The notes beneath the pieces were generated by a model, which had not been told where the DNA came from, ran no database searches, and saw nothing but the letters and a program-made list of their open reading frames with translations. The position numbers and the translations under genes are program-made. From contig NZ_CP022463.1 in the NCBI RefSeq assembly GCF_002224485.1, positions 3,148,336-3,212,335 on the forward strand: a stretch of DNA of 64,000 nt, in the 5' to 3' direction. Shown here in pieces: positions 59,186 through 64,000 of this stretch. Positions within the stretch are counted from its first letter, which is position 1. The number at the start of each line of letters is the position of its first letter. The DNA is from Sinomonas sp. R1AF57. Its GTDB lineage: Bacteria > Actinomycetota > Actinomycetes > Actinomycetales > Micrococcaceae.

Positions 59186-59686
59186 GTGGACGACGCCTTG
59201 CTGGTTGCCAACCTGGTCTACATCGGGACACTCATTCTGGGCGGTGTCCTGTTCGCCTTCCTCGCCGCAGCCTTCGGCATCACCCTCCTGATCGCGGGTG
59301 CCGGGCAAGGGATCGCCTCCATCATCGGCCTGCTCCTGCGCCCCTTCCGCCGCACCGGCGGCCAGGCCGTAGCCGAGCGCACGACGGCGGACGCGGCCGA
59401 CGCGGACCACATCCGCACGGCTGTGATCGCCAAGGCGGACGCGATCCTCGCCTCCCAGCGCGCGGCAGCGGTCGCCTCCAGCGAGGCGGCCTCGTCCGCC
59501 CGCGATCCGAAGCGGGATGCCACCGGCGCCACCCAGGCTGAAGACGAGGACGTCGCGGTCCCGGCCGCCGCACCCGCAGCCTCCACCGCCGCCGTCGAAA
59601 CCACCGTGACCCTCGTCAGGCCAGCAGCGAGCCGCCCCATCCATACGGGGACCCAGCCCGTTCTGGCAGTCGGCCGGGCCAGCTGA
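59186..59686 (+). CDS. Small membrane protein with Ala-rich cytoplasmic tail, unknown
   Basis: 166 residues from GTG 59186, five bases after GGAGGAG; upstream in-frame starts lack such a site. Residues 5-55 are two hydrophobic segments: LLVANLVYIGTLILGGVLFAF and GITLLIAGAGQGIASIIGLLL, a hairpin in the membrane. Then LRPFRRTGG begins a cytoplasmic Ala/Thr/Val-rich tail with ERTTADAADADHIRTAVIAKAD, a possible amphipathic helix. No known family. The WXG100 gene follows after 177 bases. Confidence 0.7.
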   Translation: MDDALLVANLVYIGTLILGGVLFAFLAAAFGITLLIAGAGQGIASIIGLLLRPFRRTGGQAVAERTTADAADADHIRTAVIAKADAILASQRAAAVASSEAASSARDPKRDATGATQAEDEDVAVPAAAPAASTAAVETTVTLVRPAASRPIHTGTQPVLAVGRAS

Positions 59687-59863
59687 CCGGAGCCCCAGCA
59701 CCTGCCCGCCCGACCACCGAGGGCCCCGATGCGCCGCGCGACGGCGGTCCGGGGCCCTCGGGCGCGTGTGGAGTTCTCCCCATCGCAGCCCTTGGCCCGG
59801 CCCGGTAGCGTGGGGCCCAGAGTCCACGGGGGAAGCTCGGGGAACGGACGAAGGGAAGAGATC

Positions 59864-60148
59864 ATGGCGATTCAGCAGGGTGCCAACGTTGCCGAGCTGC
59901 GCGGCGTCGCGAAGCAGTTTGACTCCAAGGCCGCCGAGGTCGAGAGCATCAAGAACAACCTCAACGCCCTCATCAACAACAACATCCCCGCCAACTGGGC
60001 CGGCCGCGACGCCGACCAGTTCAAGAACGAGTGGCAGGCCAGCGGCATGAAGTCGCTCGCGAAGCTCATCGAGCAGCTGCGCGAGGCGTCCCGGACGATG
60101 AAGACCAACGCCGCCGCCCAGGAGCAGACCTCCAGCACCCTCAGCTGA
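59864..60148 (+). CDS. WXG100-family (ESAT-6-like) protein
   Basis: 94 residues, ATG 59864 after AAGGGAAGAG. The central turn ANWAGRDADQFKNEW contains the W-x-G motif, flanked by two helices, ELRGVAKQFDSKAAEVESI and MKSLAKLIEQLREASRTM. Such proteins are secreted by type VII (ESX) systems as dimers. No ESX genes (EccC ATPase, EccB, EccD) are visible in this window, so its export machinery must be elsewhere. It is monocistronic with its own strong terminator, which suggests high expression. Confidence 0.9.
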   Translation: MAIQQGANVAELRGVAKQFDSKAAEVESIKNNLNALINNNIPANWAGRDADQFKNEWQASGMKSLAKLIEQLREASRTMKTNAAAQEQTSSTLS

Positions 60149-60165
60149 CCCGGAGCGCAGCTGCA

Positions 60166-60209
60166 GCACTGAAGGGCCCCGAGGCAGACGCCTCTGGGCC
60201 CTTCAGTGC
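60166..60209 (+). terminator. Strong hairpin terminator after the WXG100 gene
   Basis: GCACTGAAGGGCCC (60166-60179) pairs perfectly with GGGCCCTTCAGTGC (60196-60209). A GAGGC/GCCTC pair in the loop extends the stem to 19 pairs with one mismatch. The right side continues into ATCTC with no U-run. Confidence 0.8.
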
Positions 60210-60426
60210 ATCTCAAGTGCATCCTGTGCTGGCGTGCGGCAGGGCTGGCGCGCCCTCTCGGGTCCCGGGCGCTGGGTGGTGCGCCGCGGGCCGTCTCCGC
60301 GCCGGGCCGACCTGTGGGCCGGTCCGGCTGATTGCCACCATCGGACCACTGGATGCCCGTCAGTGACAACAGGCGTGGAGTAGAGTGGTCAATCTGATCA
60401 ATAGTCCGCCCGATTTTCCGCGAGGA

Positions 60427-60891
60427 GTGGTCACTTCGCAGCAGCTTGACTCCACCGACCGCCGGATCCTGCTCGCCTTGGACGAGGACCCGCGGGCGCC
60501 CATCATGGTCCTCGCCCAGCGGCTCGGCCTGGCCCGGGGGACCGTCCAGTCGCGCATCGAGCGCATGACGGCTTCCGGGGTCCTGCGTGAGCACTCGACG
60601 CGGGTCCGCCCGGAGGGCCTCGGCCGGGGCGTCATGGCGGAGGTCAGCGCAGAGCTCGACCAGAGCCGGATCAACGACGCCGTCGCCGCGCTCCGCGGGA
60701 TCCCCGAGGTCCTCGAGTGCCTCGCCCCCGCCGGGGACACCGACCTCCTGATCCGGGTCGTCGCCACCAGCCCCGACGACCTCTACCGCGTCTCGGAGGA
60801 GATCCGCCTCTGCCCGGGCATTCGCCGCACCTCGACGCGGATGATCCTGCGCACCGTCATCCCCTACCGCACGACGGCGCTGCTCGCCTGA
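60427..60891 (+). CDS. Lrp/AsnC-family transcriptional regulator
   Basis: 154 residues from GTG 60427 (VVTSQQLDSTDRRIL). An in-frame GTG at 60385 lies in the upstream TCAATCTGATCAAT region, which looks like regulatory DNA. Helix-turn-helix: LDSTDRRILLALDEDPRAP, VLAQRLGLARGTVQSRIERM. The RAM ligand-binding domain follows: GLGRGVMAEVSAEL, VLECLAPAGDTDLLIRVVA and GIRRTSTRMILRTVIPYR. Such regulators sense amino acids or other small effectors. Neither neighbour is an obvious target: the flanking genes are the WXG100 gene and the convergent sulfur enzyme. Confidence 0.88.
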   Translation: MVTSQQLDSTDRRILLALDEDPRAPIMVLAQRLGLARGTVQSRIERMTASGVLREHSTRVRPEGLGRGVMAEVSAELDQSRINDAVAALRGIPEVLECLAPAGDTDLLIRVVATSPDDLYRVSEEIRLCPGIRRTSTRMILRTVIPYRTTALLA

Positions 60892-60907
60892 GCGCCCCAC
60901 CGCCCCA

Positions 60908-60998
60908 TCTCGGGTACAGTTCGCGCGCCCCGTGGGCGTTTCGGGTACGGGGGCGTGTACCCGAAAGGGCGTTCTGGCGTCCCGATCTGTACCCGAGA
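60908..60998. repeat. Nested palindromes built from CGGGTAC half-sites
   Basis: Outer pair TCTCGGGTACAG (60908-60919) and CTGTACCCGAGA (60987-60998), perfect over 12 bp. Inner pair TTTCGGGTAC (60939-60948) and GTACCCGAAA (60957-60966), perfect over 10 bp. All lie between convergent genes and may act as a terminator. The repeated half-site is also reminiscent of a regulator-binding array. Confidence 0.75.
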
Positions 60999-61058
60999 CG
61001 GGAAGGGAGAGGGGACGGAGAGGGGACGGGAAGGGAGGGGGACGGGAAGGGAGGGTCG
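60999..61058. repeat. Purine-rich G-run tract, G-quadruplex candidate
   Basis: About 60 bases of G and A with short C/T breaks. GGG runs recur (GGGAAGGGAGAGGGGACGG and continuing) with loops of one to seven bases. It lies directly beyond the stop of the sulfur-enzyme gene. Confidence 0.6.
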
Positions 61059-61060
61059 GG

Positions 61061-62410
61061 TCAGGCCGTGACGAGCGACAGCCCGGCGTGGGCCGCCCGC
61101 GAGAGGCGGTCGTCGATGAGCACCACTGCCCGGCCTGCCCGGTCGAGCAGACTCGCCGCGACGCTCGCCCGGTAGCCCGACGAGCAGTACACCCACACCC
61201 GACCAGCCGGGACGTCGTCGAGCCTCGCGAGCAGCTCGTGCAGCGGGACGTTGACCGCCCCGGGGAGGTGGCCGGCGTCGTGCTCCTCGCGGCGGCGCAC
61301 GTCCAGGACCGTGTCCTCGGGCGGGAGCTGCGCCGCCACGTGCGCCCAGCCGAGCCGGGGGTAGGAGGAGGCCGGGGCGCCGGGCGCAAGCTGGGCCGGA
61401 TCCTCGCCGAGGGCGGCGTCGGGACGCTCGATCCCGATGCGGGCGAGGTCGCGGACGGCGCGCTCGACGTCGTCGCGCGCGCCGACGAGGGTCAGGGTGC
61501 GGCCGTAGGGGAAGAGCCAGCCGAGGTAGTTCGTGAAGTTGGTGCCGTATTCGAAGCTCGCGGTGCCGCGGAGGTGGTCCGAGGCGAAGGCGACCCGACT
61601 GCGGAGGTCCACCACCCACTCCCCCGCCTCGAGCCGGTGCTGCAGCATGTGGGGGTCGAGGGGCTCGGGGACGGAGAGGTCGGGCTCGCCGGGGCCCTCG
61701 GCGTTGAGCGGGGCCATGTGGGCGTAGAAGCTCGGGTAGGCGGTGAGGTTGGCGATGAGCTCGGCGACGAAGTGCCCCTCGTCCGGGTCGGTGTAGACGT
61801 GGTTGGACTCCAGCTGCTCCCCGAGCGTCGACTCGGTCGCATCCGACGCGGGGCCCGAGGAGCAGAAGGAACCGAAGCCGTGCGTCGGGTACAGGGCCGC
61901 GTCCGGGCGGGCCTCCCCCGCGAGCCGCCGGGCGGAGGCGTACTGGTCGTGGGACAGGCCCACGGTGTCCCGGGCGCCGAGGAGGTCCGTGCGCCCCACC
62001 GACCCGTACAGGACGCTCCCGCCGGAGAACACAGCCTGCCGGCCCTCGTGCTCCACCACATAGGAGAGGTGGTGGTGCGTGTGGCCTGGTGTGGCAACCG
62101 CGGTGACGGTCAGCGCGCCGACGCTGAACCGCTGCCCGTCCGCGACGGGGGTGCGCTCGAAGGAGACGTCGTCCAGCGCGCTCACGAGGTACTGCGCCCC
62201 GTGCTTGCGGGCGTATGCGTAGCCGCCGGTGAGGTAGTCGTTGTGGAGGTGGGTCTCGAGGACGTGGGTCACCTCCACGCCTGCCTCGGCGGCCGCCCGC
62301 TCGAGCCGGTCGATGTCCCGCTGGGGGTCCACGAGGAGGCCGTGTGCGCCGTCGTGGACGAGGTAGCTCCTGTCCCCGAGCGGCGGCGTCTCGATGACCA
62401 CGACTTCCAT
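61061..62410 (-). CDS. Metallo-beta-lactamase / double rhodanese fusion (persulfide dioxygenase-sulfurtransferase, CstB-like)
   Basis: 449 residues from ATG 62410. Residues 1-240 are a metallo-beta-lactamase fold with ETHLHNDYLTGG (His54, His56, Asp58) and TPGHTHHHLSYVV and VLYPTHGFGSFC for iron binding. Residues about 250-340 are a rhodanese domain without the catalytic cysteine (WVVDLRSRVAFASDHLRG). Residues about 350-449 are an active rhodanese with Cys409 in VWVYCSSGYRAS. This layout matches CstB-like enzymes that oxidise low-molecular-weight persulfides and transfer sulfur to make thiosulfate. No CsoR/CstR repressor gene adjoins. Confidence 0.87.
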   Translation of the reverse strand: MEVVVIETPPLGDRSYLVHDGAHGLLVDPQRDIDRLERAAAEAGVEVTHVLETHLHNDYLTGGYAYARKHGAQYLVSALDDVSFERTPVADGQRFSVGALTVTAVATPGHTHHHLSYVVEHEGRQAVFSGGSVLYGSVGRTDLLGARDTVGLSHDQYASARRLAGEARPDAALYPTHGFGSFCSSGPASDATESTLGEQLESNHVYTDPDEGHFVAELIANLTAYPSFYAHMAPLNAEGPGEPDLSVPEPLDPHMLQHRLEAGEWVVDLRSRVAFASDHLRGTASFEYGTNFTNYLGWLFPYGRTLTLVGARDDVERAVRDLARIGIERPDAALGEDPAQLAPGAPASSYPRLGWAHVAAQLPPEDTVLDVRRREEHDAGHLPGAVNVPLHELLARLDDVPAGRVWVYCSSGYRASVAASLLDRAGRAVVLIDDRLSRAAHAGLSLVTA

Positions 62411-62477
62411 GGCGTCCTCCTCGTCGTGCGGCCTGGCGTGAGCCCACCGTACGTCGGGGCAGCCTGCCACGACAGGG

Positions 62478-63440
62478 CTAGAGCCGCGGGCCGCCGTCGA
62501 GCCGCTCGAACTCCCGCAGCCACAGCTCCCGGGCCTCGGCCTCGCGCGCGCGGCGCGCCTTCGTCGCGGCCCGCAGCTCCTCGAAGGCCGCCGACGGCGC
62601 CGACTCCGCCGCCCCGCTCCGGCTCCTCCGCCCGACACCGAGCATGAGCAGCGCGCGCTCGGTCGCCGCAGCGTTCTTCACAGCGAACGACGTGCGACGG
62701 CGCCGCATCGCCTCCCGCACGGCGGCCTGGGCGGCGGGGCGCTGCCCGAGCTCGCGCAGCGCGCGGGCACGGATCACGAGGAGGGCGGCGGCGACGTCGT
62801 TCGCGTTCGTGAGGCCCTCGGTCCGGGAGACGACGTCCCGGGGGCGGCCGAGCACCTCGTAGAGGCGGCAGGTGGCGAGCGCGGCGGGAAGGGACGGCGG
62901 CAGCGGATCCATGACGGCAAGCGCCTCCTCGGGCCTGCCGATCTCCCTCAGGCTGTGGGCGAGCGCGAGGCATACGGCCTCCTCGCTGAAGGCGACTTCC
63001 ACCTCGACGCCCTCGGAGAGCTCGATCCAGTGGCGCAGGCCCCCGAGGTACGTGGCGGCGAAGGCTGCGGCCGGCGGCCCGCTCGCTCCGGCGAGGCCGC
63101 GCGAGAGCAGCTCCGCGGCCTGGGCGTGCTGGTGCGCGCGGTAGGCGTGGAGGCCGGCCGCAACGTAGCAGAGGCCGGACCAGCCGGGATGCGCCCGTGC
63201 GAGCAGAACGAGCCGCTCGGGGTCGCTGCCGAGGAAGATCGCCGCATGGACCTGCTTCTCGACCTTCGACGCGAACGTGCGGAGCTTGGGGGCGCGCACC
63301 CGCCCGGTGACGCGGCGGGCAATCCTGCGGCCCAATCCGCGCACGGGCGCATAGACCTGCACGCCCCGGAACGGGGTGAGGTCGCGCAGGTCGTGGAACG
63401 AGGGCTGGCGGTCCAGCTTGCCGGAAGCCATGCCCACCAT
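62478..63440 (-). CDS. TPR-like helical-repeat protein, unknown function
   Basis: 320 residues from ATG 63440 (MVGMASG); ATG 63431 is equally possible. From residue 80 it is a series of Ala/Leu-rich helix pairs: HAYRAHQHAQAAELLSRGLAG, AFAATYLGGLRHWIELSEG, EEAVCLALAHSLREIGRPEEALAVMDPL and RALRELGQRPAAQAAVREAMRRRRTSFAVK. This spacing fits TPR-like repeats. The N-terminal 60 residues are basic. No membrane segment is seen. Probably a protein-binding scaffold; no partner is obvious. Confidence 0.75.
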   Translation of the reverse strand: MVGMASGKLDRQPSFHDLRDLTPFRGVQVYAPVRGLGRRIARRVTGRVRAPKLRTFASKVEKQVHAAIFLGSDPERLVLLARAHPGWSGLCYVAAGLHAYRAHQHAQAAELLSRGLAGASGPPAAAFAATYLGGLRHWIELSEGVEVEVAFSEEAVCLALAHSLREIGRPEEALAVMDPLPPSLPAALATCRLYEVLGRPRDVVSRTEGLTNANDVAAALLVIRARALRELGQRPAAQAAVREAMRRRRTSFAVKNAAATERALLMLGVGRRSRSGAAESAPSAAFEELRAATKARRAREAEARELWLREFERLDGGPRL

Positions 63441-63793
63441 GCTAGCGAGGGCCGCCGGCCGTGGTGCGGGTACGGCTCTGCCCGCCCGGGGCTTTCGGGC
63501 ACGCGGGTGCCCCCAGGAACGCCTTGGTGCACCTGAGACGCCGCGCGGCGCTGCCGGGACGTCCTGGTGCGGGGAGGGCGCCTTCGGGGCGTCTCCTCCG
63601 CCACAGGGCGTCTCGTACAAGCGCGTCCCGCACAAGGGCGCCGGCCGCGCGTGGGGCTCACGCGCCGTCGTGCGTACCCGGAATGGCGTGGGCGGGATGT
63701 GAAGTCTCGGGACTGAATGGACACTTCTGTCTCAGGAGATCGTGGACGGTGTGTCTCACGAGTGTGTGGACACTTCACCGCTCAGATCACGGC
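63441..63793. other. Spacer including an insertion-sequence left end
   Basis: Bases 63441-63690 are noncoding and rich in GGGCGTCTC/GAGACGCC-like words (63535-63615). From about 63698 the sequence changes to an AT-richer stretch that carries GGACACTTC twice (63719 and 63769), TGTGTCTCACGAGTGTG and a transposase start. The exact left edge of the element cannot be fixed from one end. Confidence 0.55.
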
Positions 63794-64000
63794 ATGAGCA
63801 TCCATGAGCCTGATCTGAAGGTCCGTATGCGTGTGGCCCAGTGGCCCGATGACGCCCCGCGCGGAGCGGTGGCGCAGTTCTGCCGCAGGCACGGTGTCTC
63901 ACGGGCCTGGTTCTACAAGGTCCTCGCCAAGGCCCGGGCCGAGGGGACGTGGGCCGCCACCGAAGTCGGGTCGAACCGTCCGCTGACCAGCCCGTGCCGG
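63794..64000 (+). mobile_element. Transposase N-terminus (IS481-like), cut by the window end
   Basis: ATG 63794 opens a frame that is still open at 64000 (69 codons). The first 50 residues are a helix-turn-helix: VRMRVAQWPDDAPRGAVAQ, FCRRHGVSRAWFYKVLAKA. This is typical of DDE transposases of the IS481/IS3 style, whose integrase core would follow. Its codon use is less extreme than its neighbours. The family is inferred from the N-terminal part only. Confidence 0.6.

Noticed and set aside
1..64000. Octamer as a polar FtsK-orienting sequence
   Set aside because: Both orientations occur about equally in the window, so no polarity is visible here.
1..64000. tRNA, rRNA or riboswitch genes
   Set aside because: No cloverleaf with a T-loop, no rRNA-like sequence and no known riboswitch core was seen on either strand.

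Overview
High-GC (about 72% by eye) actinobacterial chromosome, most likely Micrococcales/Micrococcaceae (Arthrobacter- or Sinomonas-like). This assignment is an inference from the base composition, a DUF222-HNH protein, maleylpyruvate-isomerase-like (mycothiol-type) enzymes, a WXG100 protein, GTG starts and leaderless promoters. No rRNA, tRNA, CRISPR array or prophage was seen. Genes are dense and very often overlap by 4 bases (ATGA/GTGA).

Layout. 1-4500: a four-gene + strand set (omega-aminotransferase end, class III CoA-transferase, glutaryl-CoA dehydrogenase, aldehyde dehydrogenase) that fits 5-aminovalerate/glutarate (lysine) breakdown. 4515-18631: housekeeping and catabolic genes, among them a metallophosphoesterase, a 3-hydroxyisobutyryl-CoA hydrolase, a class-I glutamine amidotransferase-type hydrolase, a thiol:hydroquinone reductase, an ArgE-like deacylase, an MHS-type transporter, a frameshifted DUF222-HNH gene and an enoyl-CoA hydratase. 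This stretch also holds a compact electron-transfer cassette: a ferric-reductase-like membrane flavocytochrome, an FMN-carrier protein and the ApbE flavinyl transferase. A MarR-SGNH pair follows.

18632-38761: a secreted/anchored trypsin-like protease after a long leader, a luciferase-like oxidoreductase, GluQ, a type III PKS plus FAD monooxygenase, a molybdopterin oxidoreductase with a small partner, an App1-type phosphatase, a GNAT-AAA+ fusion, a NERD protein and a MhuD-like heme monooxygenase. There is a MarR-controlled DinB/DUF1304 operon, a Bcr/CflA-type efflux pump, a second SGNH hydrolase, and a TetR-controlled efflux pump with an unusual C-terminal beta-domain extension.

38934-57859 is the most distinctive part. 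A jetC-jetB-jetA (Wadjet/Mks condensin) operon on the - strand, with no visible jetD nuclease gene, is divergent from a large Ter (tellurium/stress) island on the + strand. The island holds a TerC-like membrane protein, three TerD proteins and TelA. A convergent acidic protein of unknown function comes next, then a second operon with an unknown protein, another TerD, a proline-rich unknown, a citrate-lyase-like C-C lyase, a 943-residue fusion of two phosphoribosyltransferase modules with TRSP and PELOTA-like parts, and a HAD phosphatase. The last three match the Ter-linked pathway proposed to make a nucleoside-like metabolite. A 21-bp repeat unit has expanded in frame, in both orientations, inside jetB and the phosphoribosyltransferase gene.

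57860-64000: another luciferase-like oxidoreductase, a small membrane protein, a lone WXG100 protein with a strong terminator, an Lrp/AsnC regulator, a metallo-beta-lactamase/rhodanese sulfur enzyme, an alpha-helical protein of unknown function, and the left end of an insertion sequence that runs off the window.
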